From assembly GCA_016712675.1 (NCBI GenBank), contig JADJQR010000001.1, positions 2,108,001 through 2,172,000 of the forward strand: a stretch of 64,000 nucleotides of DNA, in the 5' to 3' direction. The first letter of the stretch is position 1; each line of letters starts with the position of its first letter. Below, in pieces: positions 28,257 through 36,902 of this stretch. Source of the stretch: a bacterium. GTDB taxonomy: Bacteria > Krumholzibacteriota > Krumholzibacteriia > LZORAL124-64-63. Under the pieces are notes generated by a model. It ran no database searches, was not told the origin of the DNA, and saw only the letters and a program-made list of their open reading frames with translations. A program made the position numbers and the translations under genes.

Positions 28257-31115
28257 GTGTCGCTGGTGATCGTCGACGGGTCCGCGCTCGTGTACCGTGC
28301 GCACTACGCGTTCGCCGGAAGGCCGTTGACCGCACCGTCCGGCGAGACGACATCCGTGGTGTTCGGCTTCTGCTCAGCCATACTCGGCCTGATCGAAACG
28401 CGGCGGCCTGAGCGGTTGGCGGTGGTCTTCGACCGCAAGGGGCCCACGTTCCGGCACGGGATGTATCCCGCGTACAAGGCCCACCGCAAGCCCATGCCGC
28501 CGGAACTGGCTGAGCAGCTGCCGCGCCTGCACGAACTGCTCACGGCCTGGGGCGTGCCGGTTCTGGGCCACGACGGCGTCGAGGGCGACGACGTCATGGC
28601 CACCTTGGCCGCGGTGGCGTCGCGTCGAGACGAGGATTCCTGGTTGTACAGCGGAGACAAGGACTTCCTGCAGCTCGTCGATGAGCGGACGTCACTCCTG
28701 AAGCCGGGCCGTCGGGGCGATGAGGTCAGCGAAGTGACGCTGGCCACCGTGCGGCGGGACTACGGTCTGGAGCCGGGTGCTCTTGTCGACGTGTTCGCGC
28801 TGTCGGGGGACCAGGCCGACAACATCCCCGGTGCGCCGGGGATCGGCGACAAGACCGCCTTGAAGCTGATCCTGGAGTTCGGGTCGCTGGACGCGCTGCT
28901 GGCCGGTCTGGAGGCCAGTGCGCTGTCGCCGCGCCTCAAGCGCCTGATCGGCGACAACCGGAGCCAGGTACTGCTCTCGCGCGACCTTTTCCGCATCAGG
29001 TGCGATGTGCCGCTGTCGGTCGACTGGGACTCGCTGGACACGGTGCTGCCGACCGCGGCGGCGGCGGAGGATCTTCTGGGTCGCCTTGGCCTGCGGCGCG
29101 TCCAGGCGCAGGCGCGTCGGCTGGCCGGGGCAGTCGCCGCGCCGGCCCGCGGACGGTCGCGGACGGTCGCCGCCGCGACATCCCCGGCGGACACGCCCGA
29201 AAGCGCGGTCGCGCCGCCCGAAGCCGCAGCCGGTGGGGATTGGGCCGCCCGGTGCGCGGCCCGCGGCTATGTACGCCTGGGCACCGAAGCGGAACTGGCC
29301 GCATGGTTGGACCGGCTGGATCCCGGCACCGCCCTGGCCGTGGACACCGAGACCGATGGTCTGCGGCCGGCATCGTGCCGGCTGGTGGGCATCAGCCTGG
29401 CGGGTGTCGGGCGCGACGGTTGCGATCTGCCCGCGGCCTATGTGCCGGTCCGCTGGCGGGACCGGGAGCCCGGACCGGCGATCGCGGGTTCGCTCTTCCC
29501 GACCGGGAGCGAGCACGAACGGCTGGCGGCCGTGCGCGTGCTCCTGGCTCCGGTGCTGGCATCCGACAGCGTGAAGGTCGGGCAGAACCTCAAGTTCGAC
29601 GAGTGGGTGCTGGGGCGACACGGCCTGCCGCTGGGCGGACCGCGCTTCGACACGATGCTCGCGTCGTACGTGCTGGATCCCGGCCGGCGCTCACACGGTC
29701 TCGACGACCTGGTGGCGGACCTCCTGCAACATCGCATGATGCCGTACGATGACCTCTTTGACCGGGGCGACCGCCAACGCGACATCCTGGCGGTGGACCC
29801 GTGGCGACTGGCGTTGTATGCGGCGGAGGATGCGGACTTCACGCTGCGCCTGCACGCCCGGCTGGCGCCGCAGCTCGACGAGGCGGGTCTGCGAGGCCTG
29901 TTTGCCGACCTCGAAATGCCGGTGTCGGCGGTGCTCCTGCGCATGGAGCGCAACGGCATCCGCCTGGACCGCGCGTTCCTGGGCACCCTCCGGCGCCGGT
30001 TCGAACAGGAGCTGGCCGAGCTGCAGAAGCGGATCGTGGAACTGGCCGGGGAGGACTTCAACGTCAACAGCCCGCAGCAACTGGCGGTGATCCTGTTCGA
30101 CAAGCTGAAGCTGCCCCCCTCCAAGAAGACGTCCACCGGCTGGAGTACGGATGTCTCCGTTCTGAGCGCGCTGGCCGAGGAACACGAACTGCCAGCGGCC
30201 ATCCTCGAGTACCGCCAGGTGGCGAAGCTGCAGGGGACCTACGTCGAGACGCTGCCGCAGCTGGCCGATCCGGACACCGATCTCGTGCATACCTCGTACA
30301 ACCAGGCGGTGGCGGCGACCGGTCGGCTGTCCAGTTCGGACCCGAATCTGCAGAACATCCCCGTCCGGACAGATCTTGGCCGGCAGATCCGGCGGGCGTT
30401 CGTCCCGCGTGACGCGGCCAACGTCTTTCTTTCGGCCGACTACTCGCAGGTGGAGCTGCGCCTGCTGGCCCATCTGGCGGACGATCCGGGTCTCCAGGCC
30501 GCGTTCCGCGACGGCGCCGACGTCCATCGACGAACGGCGGCGCTGATCAATGGTGTGCCCGAGGGGCAGGTCACGGCCGAGATGCGCAACCGCGCCAAGG
30601 CGATCAACTTCGGCGTCATCTACGGCATGGGCGCGCGGGCGCTGGCGAGGCAGACGCAGGTGAGCGTGAAGGAGGCCGCGGCCTTCATCGAACGCTACTT
30701 CGCGACCTATCCGCGGGTGCGCACGTTCATCGAGTCCACGCGCGAGATCGCGCGGCGCACCGGGCGCGTGGAGACGATGCTCGGACGCCGCCGCCTGCTG
30801 CCGGACATCCTGTCCACCGACCAGAGGCAACGCTCGTTCCAGGAACGTGTCGCGGTCAACACCCCGATCCAAGGCACGGCGGCCGACCTCATCAAACTGG
30901 CGATGCTCAGGATCCAGGCCGCGCTCGACGCGAGTGACACCGGTGCGCTGCTGCTGCTGCAGGTGCACGACGAGCTGGTGCTGGAGGTGCCACGCGGGTG
31001 TGTCCCTGAGGTGGCCGCACTGGTACGCGAAGGTATGGAGGGTGCGCTGGTCCTGAAGGTGCCGCTGGTGGTGGACATCCACACTGGCACCGACTGGTCA
31101 GAGGCACACGGATGA
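28257..31115 (+). CDS. polA: DNA polymerase I
   Basis: 952 residues with three domains. The 5' nuclease (1-~290) has VEGDDVMAT and YSGDKDFLQLV. The 3'-5' proofreading domain (~340-560) is intact, with Asp363/Glu365 in VDTETDGL, GQNLKFDEWVL and YAAEDADF. The polymerase domain (~580-952) has motif A DYSQVELR (Asp728), motif B RNRAKAINFGVIYG and motif C HDE (904-906). It fills gaps and removes RNA primers. A low-complexity Ala/Pro linker joins the first two domains and contains a perfect 10-base tandem repeat. GTG 28257 is the only start that leaves the VIVDGSAL entry intact. Confidence 0.96.
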   Translation: MSLVIVDGSALVYRAHYAFAGRPLTAPSGETTSVVFGFCSAILGLIETRRPERLAVVFDRKGPTFRHGMYPAYKAHRKPMPPELAEQLPRLHELLTAWGVPVLGHDGVEGDDVMATLAAVASRRDEDSWLYSGDKDFLQLVDERTSLLKPGRRGDEVSEVTLATVRRDYGLEPGALVDVFALSGDQADNIPGAPGIGDKTALKLILEFGSLDALLAGLEASALSPRLKRLIGDNRSQVLLSRDLFRIRCDVPLSVDWDSLDTVLPTAAAAEDLLGRLGLRRVQAQARRLAGAVAAPARGRSRTVAAATSPADTPESAVAPPEAAAGGDWAARCAARGYVRLGTEAELAAWLDRLDPGTALAVDTETDGLRPASCRLVGISLAGVGRDGCDLPAAYVPVRWRDREPGPAIAGSLFPTGSEHERLAAVRVLLAPVLASDSVKVGQNLKFDEWVLGRHGLPLGGPRFDTMLASYVLDPGRRSHGLDDLVADLLQHRMMPYDDLFDRGDRQRDILAVDPWRLALYAAEDADFTLRLHARLAPQLDEAGLRGLFADLEMPVSAVLLRMERNGIRLDRAFLGTLRRRFEQELAELQKRIVELAGEDFNVNSPQQLAVILFDKLKLPPSKKTSTGWSTDVSVLSALAEEHELPAAILEYRQVAKLQGTYVETLPQLADPDTDLVHTSYNQAVAATGRLSSSDPNLQNIPVRTDLGRQIRRAFVPRDAANVFLSADYSQVELRLLAHLADDPGLQAAFRDGADVHRRTAALINGVPEGQVTAEMRNRAKAINFGVIYGMGARALARQTQVSVKEAAAFIERYFATYPRVRTFIESTREIARRTGRVETMLGRRRLLPDILSTDQRQRSFQERVAVNTPIQGTAADLIKLAMLRIQAALDASDTGALLLLQVHDELVLEVPRGCVPEVAALVREGMEGALVLKVPLVVDIHTGTDWSEAHG
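29151..29170 (+). repeat. 10-base perfect tandem repeat inside polA
   Basis: GGACGGTCGC occurs twice back to back in the linker between the 5' nuclease and 3'-5' exonuclease domains. The unit is not a multiple of three, so gain or loss of one copy would cut the protein after the 5' nuclease domain. Confidence 0.9.
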
Positions 31116-31714
31116 CGCGCTGGGTCGTCACCGGCCCCACCGGGGCGGGCAAGTCGGCAGTGACGACGCTGCTGGCCGCTCGAGGCGCCGTCGTCATCGA
31201 TGGTGACGCGCTGGGACACGACGTGCTGCGGGACGTGCTGGTGAGGGAGGCGATCGCGGTGCGCTTCGGGCCCGAAGTGGTCGCCGGTGGATCGATCGAC
31301 CGCGCGCGGCTGGGCCGGACGGTCTTCGCGGACCCGGCGGCGTTGGCTGATCTGGATGCCATCATGCACGGTCCGCTCGGCTTGCGGATGGAGGCCGAGT
31401 TCGCCGCGGCGGAGCTCGTGACGCGGGAGCGCATCGGCGCTTCGCTTGCCGTGCTGGAGGCGGCCGTGTATTTTCGCCTGCCGGCCCCCCCGCGCGCGGA
31501 TCTGGTGGTCGCGGTGCTGGCCGCACCGGAACTGAGGGCCGTGCGTCTGGCGGCACGCACGGGGCTGGCGCTGGAAGCGACGCGTGCTCGCGTGCTGGCC
31601 CTGTCCCATCTGGACCGCGACTGGAACCGGTCCGACGTGACGATCCGCAACGAGGGAAGCGCGGAGGACCTGGCCGCGGCGGTGGATCGCCTGTGGGCCG
31701 CGCATGCCGCCTGA
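31112..31714 (+). CDS. coaE: Dephospho-CoA kinase
   Basis: 200 residues of the P-loop kinase fold. VTGPTGAGKSAV is the P-loop, DGDALGHDVL replaces the usual 'DaD.iaH' block, and a lid with basic residues follows, with ARTGLALEATRARV and DVTIRNEGS near the C terminus matching CoaE. It phosphorylates dephospho-CoA to CoA. The ATG overlaps the polA stop; polA-coaE neighbours are common in bacteria. Confidence 0.88.
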   Translation: MTRWVVTGPTGAGKSAVTTLLAARGAVVIDGDALGHDVLRDVLVREAIAVRFGPEVVAGGSIDRARLGRTVFADPAALADLDAIMHGPLGLRMEAEFAAAELVTRERIGASLAVLEAAVYFRLPAPPRADLVVAVLAAPELRAVRLAARTGLALEATRARVLALSHLDRDWNRSDVTIRNEGSAEDLAAAVDRLWAAHAA

Positions 31715-31753
31715 ACCGCCGGCGCCTGGGCGTCGGGAAGGAGCCGACCTGCC

Positions 31754-32858
31754 GTGAAGGAGACACTCGACCGCCTGGAAGCTGCGCTGGCGCGGCTGGC
31801 GATCCTCAAGGAGGGTCTTTGACTTCGACCAGCTGCGGGTCGAACTCGCTGAACTGGAGACCAGGCAGTCGGCGCCCGGCTTCTGGAACGACCAGGAGGA
31901 AGTAGGCCGGGTCGTCGGGCGGATCCGGACGCTCAAACAGTGGACGGCGCCGCTCGGCGCGGCGATCGCCCGGGCGGACGATCTCCAGGTTCTGGCCGAG
32001 TTGGCGGTGGAAGCCGCCGATGACGAAGCCGCGGCCGAAGTCGCCGCGGGCGTCGGCGAGCTCGAGCGGGCCGTCGAGAAGATCGACTTCCAGTTCCTGC
32101 TGAGTGGCGAGGCCGACGAACGCGGCGCCGTGCTGGAGATCCACCCCGGAGCCGGGGGCACCGAGAGTCAGGACTGGGCGCAGATGCTGCTGCGCATGTA
32201 TACGCGCTACATCGAGGCTGCGGGCTGGAAGAGCCAGACCCTCGACCTGCAGGCGGGCGAGGAAGCGGGCATCAAGACGGCGGTCATCGAGATCGACGCG
32301 CCCTTCGCGTACGGCTACCTGAAATCGGAGTCCGGCGTCCATCGGCTGGTACGGATCTCGCCGTTCGACGCGCAGAAGCGCCGCCACACGTCGTTCGCCT
32401 CGGTGTTCGTGTACCCGCTGGTCGAGGACGACATCTCGGTCGAGATCGACCCCAACGACCTGCGCATCGATACCTACCGTGCGCAGGGCGCCGGCGGCCA
32501 GCATGTCAACAAGACCGACAGCGCGATCCGGATCACGCACGAGCCCACGGGCGTCGTCGTCTCCTGCCAGAGCGAGCGCAGCCAGCACCGCAACCGCGAA
32601 AGCGCGATGACGATGCTGAGAGCCAAGCTGTACGCCAGGGCCCTGGAGGAGAAGCAGCGTGAGAGGGATGCCATCGAGGCGGGCAAGATGGAAATCGCCT
32701 GGGGCAGCCAGATCCGGTCGTACGTGCTGCAGCCGTACACGAAGGTCAAGGACCACCGGACGGATCATGAGACGGGCAACTCCACCGGCGTGCTGGACGG
32801 GGACCTGGACGGCTTCATCGATGCGTTCCTGCGCTGGCAGGGCACCCGGCAGCGCTGA
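31754..32858 (+). CDS. prfB: Peptide chain release factor 2, expressed through a +1 frameshift
   Basis: Join of 31754..31819 and 31821..32858; 367 residues. The first 22 codons start at GTG and run into an in-frame TGA at 31820-31822; shifting +1 after CTT continues as DFDQLRVELAELE. The tripeptide SPF (VRISPFDA) that reads UGA/UAA and the catalytic GGQ (QGAGGQHVN) are both present. RF2 senses its own level: when scarce, ribosomes pause at TGA and shift. The gene is not a pseudogene. It lies between coaE and lysS; prfB-lysS adjacency is common. Confidence 0.96.
31808..31823 (+). promoter_or_regulatory. Programmed +1 frameshift site of prfB
   Basis: AAGGAGGG (31808-31815) acts as an internal Shine-Dalgarno-like element, followed two bases on by the slippery CTT (31817-31819), the stop TGA and then C. 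This matches the known RF2 autoregulatory site (SD-like element, CUU, UGA C) of E. coli and many other bacteria. Confidence 0.95.
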
Positions 32859-32906
32859 AGGCCGCCGGCAAGTCACGCGCGGTGATCCGCGCGCCGAAAG
32901 GACGAC

Positions 32907-34442
32907 GTGAGCGAACATGACGTGAACCCGCCGGCGGACGGCGCGGAGCTTCCGGCGGAGGGCAGCGCGGCCTTCCAACGGCTCGTGGAGGCGCGTCTCG
33001 AGAAGATGCGCGAGCTCGGGCGTGCGGTCGAACTGTATCCCTACTCGTACGAGCGCACGCACACCTCCGAGCAGTTGCGCGCCGCCGAACCCGAGCTCAC
33101 CGCCGCCGGAGCCGTCGTGCGCGTGCCCGGGCGCATCATGACCAAGCGCGGCGCGGGCAAGACGCTGTTCGCGCCGATCCAGGACGAATGGGGCCGCATC
33201 CAGGCCTACTTCAAGCTGGATACGCTGGGCGAGGAGCGCTTCCAGCGAATCACGCGGCTGATCGACATCGGCGACTGGATCGGCGTGGAAGGCACGCTCT
33301 TCCGTACCCGCACGGGCGAATTGACCATTCAGGTCACCGATTTCACGTTCCTGGCCAAGGCCGTGCGACCACTGCCGGAGAAGTACCACGACCTGTCCCT
33401 CGAATTGAAGAGCCGCCGCCGGCATCTGGACCTGGTGATGAACCAGGAGAGCCGTGAGCGATTCAAGAAGCGCAGCGCGATCCTCGCCGAGGTGCGGGCG
33501 TTCTTCGGGGACGAGGAGTTCCTGGAGGTCGAGACGCCGGTGCTGCAGCCCCTCTACGGCGGCGCCACGGCACGCCCTTTCACGACGCACCACAACGCGC
33601 TGGACACGCGCCTGTACCTGAGGATCGCCGACGAGCTCTACCTGAAGCGGCTGATCGTGGGCGGACTGGAAAGGGTCTTCGAGATCGCCAAGGACTTCCG
33701 CAACGAGGGCATGGATCGCACGCACAATCCCGAGTTCACGATGCTCGAGTGCTACGCTGCCTGGTGGGACTACCACGGTATGCTGGACCTCACGGAACGC
33801 CTGCTGCGACGCCTGGCGCGGCGGTTCGGCAACGACGGCGTGCTCACCTACGGCGGGCACGACCTGGACTTCGAGCGCCCGTTTGCCCGGCTGCGCTTCA
33901 TGGATGCCTTGGCGGAACGGACGGGCGTGGATCTGATGACCCTGGATGATGCGGGCGTGGCGGCGATCGCCCGCCGTCACGGCATCGAACCGCGCAAGGG
34001 CATGGGGCGCGACAAGATCCTGGACGCCCTTTTCGGCGACCTGGTCGAACCCACGCTGGTCCAGCCGACTTTCGTCATGGATCACCCCAAGGAGCTCTCG
34101 CCACTGGCCAAAGCCCATCGCCGCGCGCCGGGGCTGGTGGAGAGGTTCGAGCTGTTCTGCGCCGGTTTCGAGGTGGCGAACAGCTTCTCCGAGCTGAACG
34201 ACCCGTTCGAACAGCGACGCCGGTTCGAGGCGCAGAAGACGCTGGCGGAGGCCGGCGACGAGGAGGCCCAGCAGCTCGACGAGGAATTCCTGCAGGCGAT
34301 GGAACTTGGCATGCCGCCGACCGGAGGCATGGGCATGGGCATCGACCGGCTGGTGATGCTGCTGGTCGACACCAACAACATCCGCGACGTCCTGCTGTTT
34401 CCCGCGATGCGACCGGAGCGGAGCGGCGGCGAAGGCCCATGA
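32907..34442 (+). CDS. lysS: Lysyl-tRNA synthetase, class II
   Basis: 511 residues. An N-terminal OB-fold anticodon-binding domain (~50-165, with VRVPGRIMTKRGAGK) precedes the class II catalytic core. Motif 2 is FRNEGMDRTHNPEFTMLE; motif 3 is GMGMGIDRLVML. 'LQPLYGGATARPFTTHHNAL' marks LysRS. It charges tRNA-Lys. GTG 32907 is 48 bases after prfB behind GAAAGGACG. The C-terminal end overlaps lolC/E by 4 bases. Confidence 0.96.
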   Translation: MSEHDVNPPADGAELPAEGSAAFQRLVEARLEKMRELGRAVELYPYSYERTHTSEQLRAAEPELTAAGAVVRVPGRIMTKRGAGKTLFAPIQDEWGRIQAYFKLDTLGEERFQRITRLIDIGDWIGVEGTLFRTRTGELTIQVTDFTFLAKAVRPLPEKYHDLSLELKSRRRHLDLVMNQESRERFKKRSAILAEVRAFFGDEEFLEVETPVLQPLYGGATARPFTTHHNALDTRLYLRIADELYLKRLIVGGLERVFEIAKDFRNEGMDRTHNPEFTMLECYAAWWDYHGMLDLTERLLRRLARRFGNDGVLTYGGHDLDFERPFARLRFMDALAERTGVDLMTLDDAGVAAIARRHGIEPRKGMGRDKILDALFGDLVEPTLVQPTFVMDHPKELSPLAKAHRRAPGLVERFELFCAGFEVANSFSELNDPFEQRRRFEAQKTLAEAGDEEAQQLDEEFLQAMELGMPPTGGMGMGIDRLVMLLVDTNNIRDVLLFPAMRPERSGGEGP

Positions 34443-35683
34443 GGTTCGCCGCCTATATCGCCAGGCGCTATCTGCGCAGCCGCCGGCACAGCCGCTTCCT
34501 CAGCCGGGGCAGCGTGACCGCGATCGTCGGCATCGCCATCGGCGTCGCGGTGCTAAACGTGACGTTGGCCGTCATGAACGGCTTCCACGCCGAGATGCAG
34601 CGGACCTTCGTCGAGAACATGCCGATGATCTCGGTCATCACCAGCCGTCCGGAGGGCTTCGGACCGCTGGGAGCGGTCATGGACAGCGTGGCAGCCGTGC
34701 CCGGTGTCGTCGCGGTTGCACCCTACATCAGGCAGGAGGTGCTGGTCTCCTCGCCGCGGACGGCCGGGCCGCCACGGCCGCAGGCAGCGGTGGTCTGGGG
34801 CGTGGAGCCGGACCTCGTGGACGGCGTCCAGCCGCTCAGCCGCTACCTGGCGCCGTCGCCGGCGATCCTCGCTGCGTTGGCGACCGGCGATGTGCCCCGC
34901 GTCATCCTCGGCACCGAGCTGGCGGCGAACGTCTACGCGGCGATCGGCGACACGGTGGTGCTGACCTCCGTGAACGAGGAACTCGATCTGGACGATATCC
35001 GGCCGGTGAGCCGCCGCTTCGTCGTGGCGGGCTTCTTCGAGACCGGGATGTACGAGTTCGACAGTCGGTTCGTCTATGGTGACCGCGAAGCGATCGGCGA
35101 TTTCCTCGGCTATGCGCCGGGGGGCGCCTCGTTGCTGGGGATCAAGGTCGGCGACGTCATGCGCGCCGATCGGGTCGCGGACGCCGTCGGCAGTCGGCTC
35201 GGACGTGACTTCTACGCCACCGACTGGAAAGCCCTGAACCGGAATCTCTTCGAGTGGATCCGGCTGGAAAAGGTGATCATGGCGCTGCTCCTGGGCATGA
35301 TCATCCTGATTGCCGGTTTCAACATCGTCGGTATCCTGACCATGATGGTCGGCGAGCGGCGGCGCGAGATCGGCATCCTGCTGGCGATGGGCGCCAAGCG
35401 CGGTCAGGTCATGGGGATCTTCCTGCTGAACGGGCTGTGGCTCGGGGCCGTCGGCATCGGATTCGGCTCGGCGTTCGGCCTGGCCGGGATCTGGTTCCTG
35501 GAAGCGCGCGGATTGCGCCTGCCCGGTGACGTGTACTTCGTGGAGACGGTGCCGGTTCTGCTGCAGTGGGGTGACTTCCTGCTGATCGCCGCAACAAGCC
35601 TGTTCATGGCGCTCCTGGCCGGCCTCTGGCCGAGTTGGGAGGCGTCCAACCTCGAACCGATCGACATCATCCGCTACACCTGA
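34439..35683 (+). CDS. lolC: Lipoprotein-releasing ABC transporter permease LolC/LolE
   Basis: 414 residues. One N-terminal membrane helix (~22-46), a large periplasmic MacB-like domain (~47-270) and three C-terminal helices (~278-305, 325-350, 375-400) form the LolC/E layout. YIARRYLRSRR and 'NIVGILTMMVGERRREIGIL' are typical. With LolD it extracts outer-membrane lipoproteins from the inner membrane. Only one permease gene is present, so a homodimer is likely. Probable clients in this window are BamD-like, Pal, CpoB-like and the 50134-50715 lipoprotein. Confidence 0.92.
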   Translation: MRFAAYIARRYLRSRRHSRFLSRGSVTAIVGIAIGVAVLNVTLAVMNGFHAEMQRTFVENMPMISVITSRPEGFGPLGAVMDSVAAVPGVVAVAPYIRQEVLVSSPRTAGPPRPQAAVVWGVEPDLVDGVQPLSRYLAPSPAILAALATGDVPRVILGTELAANVYAAIGDTVVLTSVNEELDLDDIRPVSRRFVVAGFFETGMYEFDSRFVYGDREAIGDFLGYAPGGASLLGIKVGDVMRADRVADAVGSRLGRDFYATDWKALNRNLFEWIRLEKVIMALLLGMIILIAGFNIVGILTMMVGERRREIGILLAMGAKRGQVMGIFLLNGLWLGAVGIGFGSAFGLAGIWFLEARGLRLPGDVYFVETVPVLLQWGDFLLIAATSLFMALLAGLWPSWEASNLEPIDIIRYT

Positions 35684-35700
35684 GAAGGGGTCGGCGCCGC

Positions 35701-36399
35701 ATGGGCTACCTGCTGGAGACGAACGGGTTATGCAAGCACTACCACCGCGCCGGAAGCACGGTGGAGGTGCTCCGCGGCGTCGACTTCCGTCTCGAACCCG
35801 GTGGGACGGCGGCCATCGTGGGGCGGAGTGGCAGCGGCAAGAGCACGCTGCTGAACATCCTGGGCGGCCTGGACCTTCCATCGGCGGGCCGGGTCCTGGT
35901 GGATGGCGCACCGTTGGAGACCGCCCGGCGACGGGAGCGCGAGCACTGGCGGGCCCGCGGCGTTGGCTTCGTCTTCCAGTTCCACTTCCTGCTGCCGGAC
36001 TTCACGGCCCTGGAGAACCTGCTGGTCCCCGTGGGCGGTCTGGGGCCGGTCGGCCCGGCCGATCGGCGCCGGGCGCTGACCCTGCTCGAGGCGATGGGGC
36101 TGGGGGACCGCGCCGGGCACCTGCCGGGCGAGCTGTCAGGCGGCGAGCAGCAGCGCGTGGCTGTGGCCCGCGCGTTCATGAACCGGCCCCGCGTCGTACT
36201 CGCGGATGAGCCTTTCGGCAACCTCGACCGCGAGATCGGCGAACGCCTCGGAGACCTGCTTTTCACACTCCACAGACAGGAGGATGTGGCACTCGTGCTC
36301 GTGACGCACGATCCGGCGCTCGCCGCACGGGCGCAGGCGTGCTGGCGCCTGGAGCAGGGTGTCCTCGTCGCGGACGCGCAGGAGGTTGCACCGACATGA
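35701..36399 (+). CDS. lolD: Lipoprotein-releasing ABC transporter ATPase LolD
   Basis: 232 residues. Walker A GRSGSGKST (41-49), signature LSGGEQQRVAVARA, Walker B/D-loop VVLADEPFGNLD and the switch His in VTHDP are all intact. FQFHFLLPDFTALENL is the LolD/MacB-type Q-loop region. It powers lipoprotein release by the permease just upstream (17-base gap). Its stop overlaps the mcsA start. Confidence 0.94.
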   Translation: MGYLLETNGLCKHYHRAGSTVEVLRGVDFRLEPGGTAAIVGRSGSGKSTLLNILGGLDLPSAGRVLVDGAPLETARRREREHWRARGVGFVFQFHFLLPDFTALENLLVPVGGLGPVGPADRRRALTLLEAMGLGDRAGHLPGELSGGEQQRVAVARAFMNRPRVVLADEPFGNLDREIGERLGDLLFTLHRQEDVALVLVTHDPALAARAQACWRLEQGVLVADAQEVAPT

Positions 36400-36902
36400 G
36401 GTGCCATCGCTGCGGGCAGCGGGAGGCGAGCGTCCATTGGCTGGAGATCGCCGGCGAGACCCGGCACAGCGTCTGGCTCTGTGCCGACTGCGCCGCCTCT
36501 GGCGAACGCGAAACGCCGCCGGCGCCGGGGCCCGAGCCGGAACCGCTGGTCTCCTTCCTGGGCCGCGGTCTCGCGCCGGGGCCTGCGCCCCGAGTCGCCT
36601 GCCCCGGATGCGGGACAACGCTGGAGGACCTCCGGCGCGACAACCGGCTGGGCTGTGCCGCCTGCTACACGACGTTCAGGGCGACGCTGTTGCCCCTGCT
36701 CGCCAGGTTTCATCGCCATGTTTCACATGTCGGCAAGGTGCCCGGGGGCGCACGGCCCGCGACGCGCCTGGCGGAAATCACGAAGATGCGCCTGGCCTTG
36801 ACCAAGGCCGTCGCCGCCGAGGAGTTCGAGCGTGCCGCCGGACTGCGCGATCGCCTGCGGGAACTCGAAGACGGCGAGAGCGGCGACGGGAGAGAGGCAT
36901 GA
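36396..36902 (+). CDS. mcsA: McsA-like zinc-finger/UVR activator of the arginine kinase
   Basis: 168 residues. Three CxxC pairs (C3/C6, C29/C32, C69/C72) and C87/C90 give two zinc-finger units, followed by a UVR motif (about 128-158, LTKAVAAEEFERAAGLRDRL). This is the McsA layout. In Bacillus, McsA activates McsB and helps connect it to ClpC. The ATG overlaps the lolD stop and the end overlaps mcsB, so the set is translationally coupled to the Lol genes. No ctsR gene precedes it, unlike the Firmicute ctsR-mcsA-mcsB-clpC operon. Confidence 0.9.
   Translation: MRCHRCGQREASVHWLEIAGETRHSVWLCADCAASGERETPPAPGPEPEPLVSFLGRGLAPGPAPRVACPGCGTTLEDLRRDNRLGCAACYTTFRATLLPLLARFHRHVSHVGKVPGGARPATRLAEITKMRLALTKAVAAEEFERAAGLRDRLRELEDGESGDGREA

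Noticed and set aside
31754-31822. prfB as a frameshifted pseudogene or sequencing error
   Set aside because: The SD-like element, CTT TGA C and intact downstream RF2 motifs match the known programmed +1 site.
31806-34118. Long minus-strand open frame (770 codons) opposite prfB and lysS
   Set aside because: No motif, no ribosome site, and opposite two essential translation genes.
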